Source of the DNA: RYN-230 sp963760405
GTDB taxonomy: Bacteria > Actinomycetota > Actinomycetes > Streptosporangiales > Streptosporangiaceae
NCBI GenBank assembly: GCA_963760405.1
Contig: CAVXCV010000007.1
Coordinates: 186,001-250,000, forward strand
DNA: 64,000 nt
Reading direction: 5' to 3'
Shown: in pieces, positions 29,903-38,776 of the stretch
Position numbering within the stretch: the stretch's first letter is position 1
Layout of the letters: every line of letters starts with the position of its first letter
The notes under the pieces: model-generated
Told to the model about the DNA's origin: nothing
The model's input: only the letters and a program-made list of their open reading frames with translations
The model's database searches: none
Program-made: the position numbers and the translations under genes

Positions 29903-29912
29903 CTATTAATAG
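29903..29912. promoter_or_regulatory. CTATTAATAG palindrome, candidate operator
   Basis: Perfect 10-bp AT-rich palindrome in the 84-bp divergent promoter between the HTH gene and the Clp N-domain gene. On the minus strand TTCATA-17 bp-TATTAA would make a plausible -35/-10 pair overlapping it. Confidence 0.35.
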
Positions 29913-29955
29913 CATGGTATTGACTAGGTATGAAGGACGCCGCACGCTAATCCTC

Positions 29956-30990
29956 ATGTTTGAGCGATTCACTAACCGCGCCCGTCATGTCGTCGTCCTG
30001 GCCCAGGAAGAGGCCCGGCGGCAGCACCACAACTACATCGGCACCGAGCACGTCCTGCTCGGGCTCCTGGGCGAGCCCGACGGGCTCGCCGCCCGTGCCC
30101 TCCAGGGCTTCGGGATGTCACTCGATGGCACCCGGCAGGAAATCACGGCCATCATCGGCACCGGCAGCGCGGCGCCCAGCGGGCATATCCCGTTCACCCC
30201 GCGGGCGAAGAAGATCCTCGAGCTCGCGCTGCGCGAGGCACTGCAACTGCATCACAACTACATCGGCACTGAGCACATCCTGCTCGGCGTGATCAGGGAG
30301 GGTGAAGGCGTCGGCGCCCAGGTGCTGCGGCAGCATGGCGACCTCCTGGCGATCCGGATGGCCGTGATCGACCTGCTCCCGGCGGCGAGTACCGAGGCCG
30401 CCCGGGGCCGGCGCTGGCTGCGGCGGCACGCTGGGGCTGATCCCGGCGAGCCTGGCGAGTCGGGCGCGGCAGCCGGGCACTCGGTACTGAGCGCTACGCC
30501 GGCCGCGGACACCACCCTCAGCGAGGCCGCCCGCCTGGCCGGCCCGCAGCCGGTCGGCTCACACCACCTGCTGCTCGCCGCCCTGGCCGATCCCGATTCC
30601 GCCGCCGCCCGGGCCCTCACCAGCCTCGGTGTCGACCTTGACCAGGCCAAGGAGGCACTGCGCGGCATGGACGTCACCGGCACCAGCGACGAACAGCCGG
30701 AGGAGGCGGGCCGGCGCCAGATGGTGATCCAGGTGACCGGCGAGCGGCTCACGATCGAGGCGACCGATCCGGCGATCATCGAGGCGGGCCGCGCCGCGCT
30801 CGATGCGCTGGGCGACCGGGCCGACCCACCCGGCACCATCCGCGGTGACCTGCCCGTATCCGCCAGCCTCAGCACCGTCTGGCAGGCGCTCCGGGACAGC
30901 CTGGAGGCCATCCAGCGGCGCGCGGCGCCGCCCGCCGGATCTCCGGGCCAGCCGGACCAGGCAGGCAAGCCAGGAACCGAGGCTGCCTGA
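29956..30990 (+). CDS. Clp N-terminal (double Clp repeat) domain protein without ATPase
   Basis: A 344-aa protein. ATG 29956 starts MFERFTNRARHVVVLAQEEARR, the same opening as ClpC. Two Clp repeats (about 5-65 and 80-140) each contain HNYIGTEHVLLGL or HNYIGTEHILLGV. A third, degenerate repeat lies at about 180-235 (LLLAALADPDSAAARALTSLG). There is no Walker A/B, so no unfoldase activity. The C-terminal 100 residues are of unknown fold. Such proteins could act as adaptors or decoys for ClpC substrates/adaptors, which is inferred. It is divergent from a small HTH gene, likely its regulator. Confidence 0.85.
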   Translation: MFERFTNRARHVVVLAQEEARRQHHNYIGTEHVLLGLLGEPDGLAARALQGFGMSLDGTRQEITAIIGTGSAAPSGHIPFTPRAKKILELALREALQLHHNYIGTEHILLGVIREGEGVGAQVLRQHGDLLAIRMAVIDLLPAASTEAARGRRWLRRHAGADPGEPGESGAAAGHSVLSATPAADTTLSEAARLAGPQPVGSHHLLLAALADPDSAAARALTSLGVDLDQAKEALRGMDVTGTSDEQPEEAGRRQMVIQVTGERLTIEATDPAIIEAGRAALDALGDRADPPGTIRGDLPVSASLSTVWQALRDSLEAIQRRAAPPAGSPGQPDQAGKPGTEAA

Positions 30991-30999
30991 AGGCCGGCT

Positions 31000-31977
31000 T
31001 CAGCCCAGCTGGCTGAGGATCCCGGTGAGCACGTCCGCAGCCTCGGCGCGCTTCTCGGCCTGCACGCACAATTGATCCATGACCGCCGCGTAGTGGTCTA
31101 CGTCCCGGCGCTTTTCCAGGTACAGGGCGCTGGTCAGCTGCTCCAGATAGACGATGTCCGGAAGTTCGGGGGCGGCGAACCGCAGGATGCTGAACGCGCC
31201 CGCGGCCGCGGCGTGGTACCCCATGTTCAACGGCAGGATGTACAGGGTCACGTTGGGCAGCTTGGTCATCCCGATAAGGTGCTCCAGCTGTGCTTCCATC
31301 ACCCCCGGGCCGCCCATCCGGCGCCGCAGCGCGGTTTCGTCCACCACCGCCCACAGCTTCGGGCCGTCCGGCCGGGTGAGCAGCTGCTGGCGCTCCATCC
31401 GCATCCGCACCCGCTGTTCCACTTCTTCGTCACTGGCCCCGGGAATGCCCAGGGTGATGACGGCGCGGGCGTAGCCCGGCGTCTGCAGCAGGCCGGGCAC
31501 GAACTGCACCTCGTAGGTGCGGATCAGCGACGCGGCGGCTTCCAGCCCGACGTAGAACTCGAACCAGGCTGGCAGGATGTCGCCGTACTGGTGCCACCAG
31601 CCCGGCTTCGCCGCCTCCTGGGCGAGCGCCAGTACCTTGGCCCGCTCCTGCTCGTCAGTCACCCCGTACAGAGTGAGCAGATCCGCCAGGTCCCGGTGCT
31701 TCAGCCCGACCCGGCCCAGCTCCATCCGGCTGATCTTCGAGACCGAGGCCCGGATCACGTCGGCGGCGTCATCGCGGGTAATGCCCCGGACCTCGCGCAG
31801 CCGGCGCAGCTGGGCACCCAGCGCGATACGTAGCGCGGTCGGGCCGCCGGACCCGTCGCCGCCGATGCTGCCCGCTGTGTCGTTACCCGAGGGATCCCTG
31901 CCTGACATTCCTCCGCCCGAAAGGTCGGCGAGGCTGCGGATGAAGGTACCGCCGTGGGCTGGCTGGCTGGCGGGCAT
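31000..31977 (-). CDS. XRE family regulator with DUF5753 (second copy)
   Basis: A 325-aa protein. ATG 31977 has GGAG 8 bases upstream and is preferred over ATG 31908, whose SD would abut the codon. A disordered 45-residue lead precedes the HTH (LRRLREVRGITRDDAADVIRASVSKISRMELG), then DUF5753 (GWWHQYGDILPAWFEFYVGLEAAASLIRTYEVQFVPGLLQTPGYARAV, LTLYILPLNMGYH-like). There is no DUF397 partner downstream, unlike the copy at 27.3 kb; it converges on the Clp N-domain gene with 9 bp between. The 263 bp upstream (31978-32240) holds no recognisable gene. Confidence 0.9.
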   Translation of the reverse strand: MPASQPAHGGTFIRSLADLSGGGMSGRDPSGNDTAGSIGGDGSGGPTALRIALGAQLRRLREVRGITRDDAADVIRASVSKISRMELGRVGLKHRDLADLLTLYGVTDEQERAKVLALAQEAAKPGWWHQYGDILPAWFEFYVGLEAAASLIRTYEVQFVPGLLQTPGYARAVITLGIPGASDEEVEQRVRMRMERQQLLTRPDGPKLWAVVDETALRRRMGGPGVMEAQLEHLIGMTKLPNVTLYILPLNMGYHAAAAGAFSILRFAAPELPDIVYLEQLTSALYLEKRRDVDHYAAVMDQLCVQAEKRAEAADVLTGILSQLG

Positions 31978-32240
31978 CGCTGGCTCCGGCGAAGATCGGC
32001 AAAGCACTCAGTGTGGCACTCCGGCGGGGCAGCCACAATCAGTCCGGCATCACTTCTTAACCTGGACTTCACCGAGGTCCGACCCGGATTATGCCAGGAT
32101 ATAGGCCGTTCCACCGGCATGCCGACTATCGCATCGCAAAGCAAACGATCGCAGGCCGGTGGCCTGGGTGAAGAATACGCGGGATTTGGCGCCGGAACGT
32201 GCCGGGATGGCCAGCAAAGGGCAATTATCGCAGGCCGCCG

Positions 32241-34073
32241 CTATCGCGGCCGGGCCGCCGCCGCGGGGTCCGGGCGGGCCTGGGTCCCGGGTGAGACCGG
32301 CAGCGACAGCGCGCCCGGGATGCCGGGGCCATGCATGATCGCCAGGTCCACCGCGCACAGCCGGGTCGCGGTGGCGGGCGGCTCACCGGAGCCGGTATTG
32401 CGGGCGAACCGGGGGTGGGCCCCGCCGGACACCTGGAGCCTGATCCGGTGCCCGGGCCGGAACTGATGCGCGGTCGAGCTCATCGGCACGGTGAGCACAG
32501 CCTGCCCGGTGCCATCGTTCTCGTTACCGGCTGGGTCATGCCGGATCAGCCCGTCGCAGACGTTTCGCGAGTGGCCGCCCGGATCGACGTCGCACAACCG
32601 GGCGAAAATGTCGAAGTGGCCAGCTGAGGCCCGCACCTGCAGCCGGGCGCTGACCGGGCCGAGCACCTCGACCGCCCCGGTGAGCGGCTCGCTGGTGAAC
32701 ACCAGCACGTCAGGGCGCGATTCGAGGGCGTGGTTGTCCACCGCGCCCGCCTTATTGGTGAGCAGCGGGCCACCGACCGACGGGGTGGGGTGGCGCGGGT
32801 CGTACCGGAACGAGGACCGCCCAGGCCGGTCCGGCTGGCTGCGGCCCAGGCCACCGTCCGGGGCCAGGTACCAGGACTGCTCCGACGACTGCGGCGGCGG
32901 CCAGTCGGGCAGGTCGCGCCATTCGTCGCAGCCGCCGACGTGCACCCGCACCGGGGTGGCAGGGGCGGCTCCAGGCTGTCCGGACCCGTGCGCCCGCAGC
33001 CAGCCGAGGGCCTCGCCGACGACAGTTGGCAGGTCCTGGCTGAAGGCGGACGCGTGCGTCCACGGCCCGACGACCAGGCGGGCCGGGGTTCCGGCGGCAC
33101 GCAGCCGCTGGTACTGGGCCAGGTCCTGGTCCAGGCAGATGTCCCACCAGCCGGTGACCTGGCTGACCGGTATGGCGGGCAGGGCGGTGCCGGGTCCGAC
33201 GTCCAGCGTGGTCCAGTACGGGTCGGCCGGGCCGGGATGGGCCAGCCACTCATCGAGGAAGCCTACCCGGCCGCCGAGGGCGGCCGGGTAGGCATCGGTC
33301 AGCGGCAGGGACCTGGCCACCCGGCGCAGCCGGGCCTGCAGCCGCAGCATGCCACGGATCACCGCGGCTATCCCGCGGGAGAACCGGAGCGTGGCCACCG
33401 TGGCCACCAGGATGCTCTCCAGGGCGAACGCGCCACCGGGATAGATCAACGGGTACGGGTCGGACACCCCGTTCTGCACGATCATGGCGCGCAGTTCGGG
33501 CGGCGGGTCCGCGCCCAGCGCCCACTGCACCGCACCGAGATAGCTCGGCCCGATGGTGGCCAGGGCCCCGCTGAACCAGTCCTGCTGGCGCAGCCAGGCC
33601 ACGGTCGCCTGGCCGTCCGCCCGGTCGTGCCGGAACGGCTGCTGCCTGCCGCCGGACCCGCCGGTCCCGCGGCAGCTCTGGATCAGCACATGAAATCCCT
33701 GCTCGGCGAACAGCCCGCCGAACAGGAAGTCCCACGGAAAGCCGCGGCCGTACGGGGTGCGGACGAGCAGGGCCGGCCGCAGCCCATCCTGCTGCGCCCC
33801 GTCCTGGGGCAGCCCGTCCAGCTGCGGGATGTAATGGTCGGCCCGCAGCGTGACGCCGTCCGAAACGGGCACCTCCAGCCCGGCGGTGACCCGGACGCGG
33901 CACTGCGGTGCGGGTATCCCCTTGCGGGACTGCCGCAGGAACAGCCGGACGTGCCAGGGCAGCCTGCGCGGCACGGGCGGTGTGGGCTGCCCCGTGCGTG
34001 CGGGTGGCTCCGTGCCTGCGGGTGGCCCAGTCCGTGCGGGTGGCCCGGTCCGTGCGGATCGCTCGGTGCTCAT
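32241..34073 (-). CDS. CocE/NonD family alpha/beta hydrolase (X-Pro dipeptidyl-peptidase S15 type)
   Basis: A 610-aa hydrolase. The catalytic domain begins VSDGVTLRADHYIP and has LLVRTPYGRGFPWDF, the nucleophile segment ATIGPSYLGAVQW, the Asp-containing cap region VTGWWDICLDQDL and the His segment VVGPWTHASAFS. The C-terminal jelly roll (about 420-590) ends RIRLQVSGGAHPRFARN. Substrates range from esters to peptides. The N-terminus is a Pro/Thr-rich repeat (ARTGPPARTGPPAGTEPPAR) from 15-18-bp units. It is divergent from a TetR gene, with two operators in between, so repression by that protein is likely. Confidence 0.9.
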   Translation of the reverse strand: MSTERSARTGPPARTGPPAGTEPPARTGQPTPPVPRRLPWHVRLFLRQSRKGIPAPQCRVRVTAGLEVPVSDGVTLRADHYIPQLDGLPQDGAQQDGLRPALLVRTPYGRGFPWDFLFGGLFAEQGFHVLIQSCRGTGGSGGRQQPFRHDRADGQATVAWLRQQDWFSGALATIGPSYLGAVQWALGADPPPELRAMIVQNGVSDPYPLIYPGGAFALESILVATVATLRFSRGIAAVIRGMLRLQARLRRVARSLPLTDAYPAALGGRVGFLDEWLAHPGPADPYWTTLDVGPGTALPAIPVSQVTGWWDICLDQDLAQYQRLRAAGTPARLVVGPWTHASAFSQDLPTVVGEALGWLRAHGSGQPGAAPATPVRVHVGGCDEWRDLPDWPPPQSSEQSWYLAPDGGLGRSQPDRPGRSSFRYDPRHPTPSVGGPLLTNKAGAVDNHALESRPDVLVFTSEPLTGAVEVLGPVSARLQVRASAGHFDIFARLCDVDPGGHSRNVCDGLIRHDPAGNENDGTGQAVLTVPMSSTAHQFRPGHRIRLQVSGGAHPRFARNTGSGEPPATATRLCAVDLAIMHGPGIPGALSLPVSPGTQARPDPAAAARPR

Positions 34074-34092
34074 GGCACTGACCTCCTACTAC

Positions 34093-34139
34093 ATACAATG
34101 TACGGTGTTTATCACCACAGCTTACTACGTACACTGCAC
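34093..34139. promoter_or_regulatory. two TetR-type operators in hydrolase/tetR promoter
   Basis: ATACAaTGTAC (34093-34103) and GTACAcTGCAC (34129-34139), both near-palindromes of GTACA-N-TGTAC and each inside a larger conserved direct repeat tactacRtacaMtgYacg (34087-34104 and 34123-34140), 36 bp apart. This spacing covers both divergent promoters. Confidence 0.65.
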
Positions 34140-34194
34140 GTCGATAAGCTGCGGGTACCGTGCTGCCGAGCAGCAGCACAGGAGGTGGGGCCAG

Positions 34195-34944
34195 ATGGCC
34201 GGGCTACCGAGGAGCGCGCCGCGGTCCATCTGGGATCTGCCCGAGCAGGGCGAACGGGGACCGAAGGCGAGGCACAGCCGGGCGGCGATCGCTGCTGCCG
34301 CGGTGGCCCTGGCCGACGGGGACGGCATCGAGGCTGTCACGATGCGGCGGGTCGCCGCGGATCTCGGCCTCGGCACGATGTCGCTGTACAACTACGTGCC
34401 AACCAAGGACCACCTCATCCAGCTGATGATCGACCAGGTCAGTGGCGAGTACGAGTACCCGGACCAGCCGCCGGGGGACGCCCGGGCAGCCATTGGCGCC
34501 CTGGCCCGGCAGGGGCTTGGCATCACCCAGCGCCATCCGTGGCTGCCCCGGATCATGCACCGGCCGCCGGCCATCGGGCCCAATGCCATCCGCTATATGG
34601 ACTACTTCCTCGGCCTGCTGGCCGGCACCGGCCTGGACACCAGCGCCAAGCTGCGACTGCTCGCCATGGTCAATGGCTTCGCCATCGCCTACGGCGGGGT
34701 GCAGGCCGCGCTGGCCGAGGAGCGGACCCGGACCGGCATCACCGCCGAAGACCAGGCCACGGCGCAAGTTGCCGGGCTGATCAGCGCGGCCGCCAGCGGC
34801 CGTTACCCGAACCTGGCCGCGGCCCTGGCCGGTCCCGCCCCGGCGCCGCAGGACCCGGCCGAAATCTTCGACTCCGCGATAACGCAGCTCATCGACGGCG
34901 CGTTCCGCCCTGACCAGGGCACGGACAGGCCATTAGCCGGGTGA
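34195..34944 (+). CDS. TetR/AcrR family repressor
   Basis: A 249-aa protein. ATG 34195 follows AGGAGGTGGGG. The N-terminal HTH (about 22-75) is HSRAAIAAAAVALADGDGIEAVTMRRVAADLGLGTMSLYNYVPTKDHLIQLM. The C-terminal ligand domain resembles the TetR_C class (RQGLGITQRHPWLPRIM, LRLLAMVNGFAIAYGG). Two GTACA-N-TGTAC-like operators lie just upstream, between it and the CocE-type hydrolase gene; autoregulation and hydrolase control are inferred. Confidence 0.92.
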   Translation: MAGLPRSAPRSIWDLPEQGERGPKARHSRAAIAAAAVALADGDGIEAVTMRRVAADLGLGTMSLYNYVPTKDHLIQLMIDQVSGEYEYPDQPPGDARAAIGALARQGLGITQRHPWLPRIMHRPPAIGPNAIRYMDYFLGLLAGTGLDTSAKLRLLAMVNGFAIAYGGVQAALAEERTRTGITAEDQATAQVAGLISAAASGRYPNLAAALAGPAPAPQDPAEIFDSAITQLIDGAFRPDQGTDRPLAG

Positions 34945-34958
34945 CCCGCGAACTGGGG

Positions 34959-35330
34959 TCATGACTGCGGCGATACGGCCGGCGTACCATTACCTCGTAG
35001 CGAAATGAGCCGAGGACGGGTATCTCCTTTGCCCCCTTCCGGGAGGGGGGGTTCCGCGGTCAGGGGTGGGGGGAGATGCCCGTCCTCGACGGCTCGATAA
35101 TACAGCCCCTTTTTTGTGCGCGCCCGGCCGGCCCGGTGGCACTTGAGCCGCACACGCCCTACGTACTGCTTGGCGGTCTCCTCGCTGACCGCCATTTTCC
35201 GCACAACTGACTTCATTGGCATCCCAGTCGCGTAAAGTTGTAGCGCACGGGTTTACTGCGAGCTGAGAACGGCCCCGGTCAGCGGCATCATCGGTAGCGA
35301 AGACGCTGGCTAGCGGGGCGAGATCCAATC
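34959..35330 (-). pseudogene. decayed LuxR-type response regulator C-terminus
   Basis: Minus-strand pieces in two frames spell the tail of an actinobacterial NarL-like regulator. One frame (about 35330-35240) reads LAPLASVFATDDAADRGRSQL, the linker and helix lead-in. After a frame change the other reads TRALQLYATGMPMKSVVRKM, then AVSEETAKQYVGRVRLK and GLYYRAVEDGHL, the HTH and C-terminus. A stop (taa) interrupts the second frame just before TRALQ. No receiver domain remains upstream, where the HIU hydrolase region begins. It is a truncated relic. Confidence 0.6.
35011..35088. repeat. 17-bp inverted repeat with inner hairpin
   Basis: CGAGGACGGGtATCTCC (35011-35027) and GGAGATgCCCGTCCTCG (35072-35088), one mismatch; the loop contains CCCCCTTCC/GGGAGGGGG. 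The right arm encodes the last residues (EDGHL) of the regulator relic. The left arm and its flank look like a diverged opposite-strand copy of the same 3' end. Confidence 0.7.
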
Positions 35331-35437
35331 ATTTCCGCTGGCGACTGCCTTAATGGCCGCACGTATCTCCGGCAGCCGGGCTAACCCGCCGGGTGACCAC
35401 GTGCCTGCGATGACAGGGCGAACCACCGGCCGGTCCG

Positions 35438-35800
35438 CTAGCTTCCCCGGTAGGTCGAGTAGGCGAACGGGCTGAGCAGCAGCGGGACGTGGTAGTGCTG
35501 GGCCGGGTCGGCCACCTCGAAGACCACGACCACCTGGGGATAGAACGCGGGCGTGCCCGTGGCGGCGTAGTAGGCCCGGACATCGAAGGTGAGCCGGTAG
35601 CTGGCTGCCCGCAGCGGCCCGGGACCGGCCAGGCCGGTGAGCCGCCCGTCCGGGCCGGTCGCGCCGGCCGAGACCGGCACCCAGGCCGCAGCGTCCAGCC
35701 GCTCGAGCGTGACCGCGATGCCGCGGGCCGGACAGCCGGCCGCGGCGTCCAGGACATGCGTGCTGATTGCGCCGCCCGCGGCGGCCCCGGCGGCCATCAC
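35438..35800 (-). CDS. uraH: 5-hydroxyisourate hydrolase (transthyretin-like)
   Basis: A 120-aa protein of usual size for the family. It hydrolyses 5-hydroxyisourate, the urate oxidase product, to OHCU. Signature parts are ISTHVLDAAAGCPARGIAVTLERL, TGPDGRLTGL, FYPQVVVVFEV and the C-terminal YRGS after HYHVPLLLSPFAYST. It overlaps the end of the allantoicase-decarboxylase gene by 4 bp (GTGATG), so it is translationally coupled as the last gene of a purine operon. Either GTG 35800 or the adjacent ATG may start it. Confidence 0.93.
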   Translation of the reverse strand: MMAAGAAAGGAISTHVLDAAAGCPARGIAVTLERLDAAAWVPVSAGATGPDGRLTGLAGPGPLRAASYRLTFDVRAYYAATGTPAFYPQVVVVFEVADPAQHYHVPLLLSPFAYSTYRGS

Positions 35801-37305
35801 CGCAGCAGCCGGGCCAGCCTGAGCCGGGTGATCTTCGCCAGTTCACCGCGGACCACCTGGCGCTCGGTGTCCGGGTCGTGGCCGAGCCGCTGCTGGCAGA
35901 TGCTCAGCAGCTGGGCTGCGCTGAGCCCGGTCGCGCAGACCAGGTAGACCTGGCCGAACCGGTCTTCGTACGCGGCGTTCGCAGCGCGCAGGCTGACCCG
36001 TAGCTGCTCATCCGCGCTGGCCATGCCCGCCTGCTCCCGCCGGGAACTCTGCTGCTCCGCGGCGTGCATCCAGGCCGCGGGCTGCTCGCCGATCCGCGGA
36101 TGGGCGGCCAGGGCCTGCCCGACCGCGGCCTCATCCATAGCGGCGATGGCCGCGTCCGATGCCGTCAGCAAGGCCGCCTCAGCCGGGTAGGGACGCCCGG
36201 CGAGCAGCGCGCCGGCCCAGGCCCGCGCGGCGCAGCAGCCGCGCAGCACGTCCGCGCCCTGGGCCGCGGGCAGCAGGTTCAGCCAGCGCAGGCCGAGCGC
36301 GGCCTTGCTGTCCGGCAGCGGGGTGCCCAGCAGCCGAAGCCGGGCCATCCCGCCGTCCGGGTAGATATCCAGCCGCAGCTGGCTGATGGCCGGGACGTCA
36401 GCCAGCCGGAACCGGTGCCGGGTGTCCGGCTGCAGCCGGACCCGTGGCAGCACATCGAGCCAGGCGGACTCGTCGGCCAGGTCCGTGCCCGGCGCGGCCC
36501 CGCGCAGCCGGGCCCACCCCGGGGCGTTGCCCTTGAAGTGCGTCGTGTCCAGCTCCGCCAGTTCCGGCTGGCCGGTGCAGGCCAGCGCCAGCGTGACCCA
36601 GTCGTTCCCGGCGTCCCGGCGCCGCGCGGTCTCCCAGCCGTCGCTCATCCGGCCCGCCAGGCCCGGGGCGATCAGGTTGGCGGGCGTGGAGTAGAACATG
36701 TCGCTGTACCCGGTGACCGACGCGCCGTTCTCCAGCGCGGCCAGGTCGATGACGCCAGTGAGCAGCCGGGGGTCGGGCACCACCACGCCGTGCGCGCGCA
36801 GCCGGGCCACTCCCCCGTCCGGGTAGATGGACAACCGCAGGTGGGTGCAGCGCGGCCCGGCGGTGACCCGGAAAACATTGGCCGCGTCCCCCTTGACCGG
36901 GCTTTTCGGCACGATCGTGACCCAGTCCGCCTGGTCCAGCTCGGCCGGGGATGGGTATCCGTCCAGGCCGCAGGCTTCGACCGAGACCTGCGGCGGGAAG
37001 TTGCCGGTGAAGTAATCCGTGCCCACCGTGACCCGGTGAATGACGCCGGGCAGGCCGAGCCGGATGACCGCCGTGTCGTGGCCGGGGTCCCGGCGGCGGC
37101 GGGTCTCCCAGCCGTCGTAGACCTTGCCCTTGTGGCCGAACGCGTCCGGGGCGAAGGCCGGCGGCCCAGGCTTGATCAGGTTCTCCCGCTCACCGAACAG
37201 CTCGTCACTGGCGGACACGACGCTGCCGCCAACGGCCCGGCTGGCCAGATCGACCAGCAGCCCCGCATCCGCGAGCCCCGCATCCGCACTGCCCGGGGCG
37301 CCCAT
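35797..37305 (-). CDS. fusion of allantoicase and OHCU decarboxylase
   Basis: A 502-aa two-enzyme protein. Residues 1-330 are an allantoicase with two jelly-roll repeats (GKVYDGWETRRRRDPGHDTAVIRLG and MSDGWETARRRDAGNDWVTLAL; DYFTGNFP and HFKGNAPGWARLRG; SIYPDGGVARLRAHG and DIYPDGGMARLRLLG). Residues about 340-502 are a UraD decarboxylase (LRWLNLLPAAQGADVLRGCCAARAWAGALLAGRPYP, catalytic AHPRIGE, SSRREQAG, ANAAYEDRFGQVYLVCATGL). UraD makes S-allantoin from OHCU; allantoicase acts two steps later. These are not consecutive, since allantoinase lies between them, but it is encoded next door. The fusion is unusual. No linker frameshift is visible. Confidence 0.9.
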   Translation of the reverse strand: MGAPGSADAGLADAGLLVDLASRAVGGSVVSASDELFGERENLIKPGPPAFAPDAFGHKGKVYDGWETRRRRDPGHDTAVIRLGLPGVIHRVTVGTDYFTGNFPPQVSVEACGLDGYPSPAELDQADWVTIVPKSPVKGDAANVFRVTAGPRCTHLRLSIYPDGGVARLRAHGVVVPDPRLLTGVIDLAALENGASVTGYSDMFYSTPANLIAPGLAGRMSDGWETARRRDAGNDWVTLALACTGQPELAELDTTHFKGNAPGWARLRGAAPGTDLADESAWLDVLPRVRLQPDTRHRFRLADVPAISQLRLDIYPDGGMARLRLLGTPLPDSKAALGLRWLNLLPAAQGADVLRGCCAARAWAGALLAGRPYPAEAALLTASDAAIAAMDEAAVGQALAAHPRIGEQPAAWMHAAEQQSSRREQAGMASADEQLRVSLRAANAAYEDRFGQVYLVCATGLSAAQLLSICQQRLGHDPDTERQVVRGELAKITRLRLARLLR

Positions 37306-37314
37306 GCCCCAATC

Positions 37315-38664
37315 CTAGGAGCCGCCCGGGCCCGGCCTCGTGAGCAGGCGGCCGCGCGGGGCCTGCCCATCCTCGGTGAGCTGGCCGCGCAGGTAGGTGC
37401 GGCGCACCACTCCGGTGAGCCGGAGGCCCGCGTACGGGGTCAGCGGGTGCCGGTGCCACAGCCGGGCCGGATCAACGGTGAACTCCTCGTCCGGCGCGAA
37501 GACGGCCAGGTCGGCGTCGCACCCGGCGGCGATGCGGCCCTTACCGGGCAGCCCGGCCAGGGCAGCCGGGCCGGCCGCCATCCAGCGCACCACGTCGGCC
37601 AGGCCGTGACCGCGGCGGCGCGCCCCGGTCCACACCGCGGGCAGCCCGAGCTGAACCGAGGAGATGCCACCCCAGGCCGCACCGAAATCCCCGCTAGCCT
37701 GCTGCTTCAACGCGGGCGGGCAGGGCGAGTGGTCACTGACCACGATGTCGATCAGGCGGTCGCCGAGACCTCGCCACAGCGCGTCGCGGTTGGCCGCGTC
37801 CCGGATGGGCGGGCAGCACTTGAACTCTGTCGCCCCGTCCGGCACGTCCCCGGCACTGAAGCTCAGGTAGTGCGGGCAGGTCTCGGCGGTGACCGCCGCC
37901 CCCGCGGCGCGCGCCGCGGCCAGTACCGGCAGCGCCTGCGCCGCGGCGAGGTGCAGCACGTGCACCCGGGCGCCGGCCGCCTGGGCCGCGGCCAGCACCT
38001 GCTGGATCGCGGTTACCTCGGCCTGCGGCGGCCGGGACGCCGCGAACGCCGGGTAGGCGCGGCCAGCGGCAGGCCGGGCCCGGCTGAGCTCGCCGGGATC
38101 CTCGGCGTGCACGATCATGAGGGCGCCCAGCCGCGCGGTCTCGGCCAGCGCGGCCGCCAGGCCAGCGGGATCCAGCGGCGGGAACTCCGGCACCCCGGAG
38201 TCCACCAGGAAGCACTTGAAACCGAACACACCAGCCCGGTGCAGCGGCTCCAGCTCGGCCAGGTTGCCGGGCACAGCACCGCCCCAGAAGCCGGTGTCCA
38301 CCTGCACCTGGCCCCGGGCGGCCTGCTGCTTGCGGCGCAGGGCAGCCACGGTCACGGTCGGCGGCACGGAGTTGAGCGGCATGTCGACGAGGGTGGTGAC
38401 GCCGCCCGCCGCGGCCGCCCGGGTGGCCGTCGCGAAGCCTTCCCACTCGGTCCGCCCCGGCTCGTTCACGTGCACGTGCGTGTCCACCAGCCCGGGCAGC
38501 AGGACCTCATCGGCGGCCACGGTGACGGCCTGGGCCGCGTCGAGGCGGGCAGCAGGCCCGGCCACCCGGGCGATCCGGCCCCCCGCCACACAGACCGCGG
38601 CCGGCCGCACCATGCCGTCCAGCACAGCCCGTTGTGCCCTGATCACCAGATCGTAGTCGCGCAC
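37315..38664 (-). CDS. allB: allantoinase
   Basis: A 449-aa amidohydrolase that opens allantoin to allantoate. Metal-site motifs are DTHVHVNEPGRTEWEGF, carboxylated Lys in FKCFLVDSG, MIVHAED, HVLHLAAAQ and VSDHSPC. Length is typical of AllB. The start is GTG. It leads the operon allB / alc-uraD (9-bp gap) / uraH. The 149-bp space to the divergent binding-protein gene is AT-rich and should hold its promoter. Confidence 0.93.
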   Translation of the reverse strand: MRDYDLVIRAQRAVLDGMVRPAAVCVAGGRIARVAGPAARLDAAQAVTVAADEVLLPGLVDTHVHVNEPGRTEWEGFATATRAAAAGGVTTLVDMPLNSVPPTVTVAALRRKQQAARGQVQVDTGFWGGAVPGNLAELEPLHRAGVFGFKCFLVDSGVPEFPPLDPAGLAAALAETARLGALMIVHAEDPGELSRARPAAGRAYPAFAASRPPQAEVTAIQQVLAAAQAAGARVHVLHLAAAQALPVLAAARAAGAAVTAETCPHYLSFSAGDVPDGATEFKCCPPIRDAANRDALWRGLGDRLIDIVVSDHSPCPPALKQQASGDFGAAWGGISSVQLGLPAVWTGARRRGHGLADVVRWMAAGPAALAGLPGKGRIAAGCDADLAVFAPDEEFTVDPARLWHRHPLTPYAGLRLTGVVRRTYLRGQLTEDGQAPRGRLLTRPGPGGS

Positions 38665-38776
38665 CGAAATTCCCTTATCCCGGATAACGCTCAGTGACGA
38701 AGTATCTGGTATTTGTGGCGTTTTTGGCGAAATTTGGGAGACTCATTGTTTTCCTACTCACCGGTAAACTATCGTT

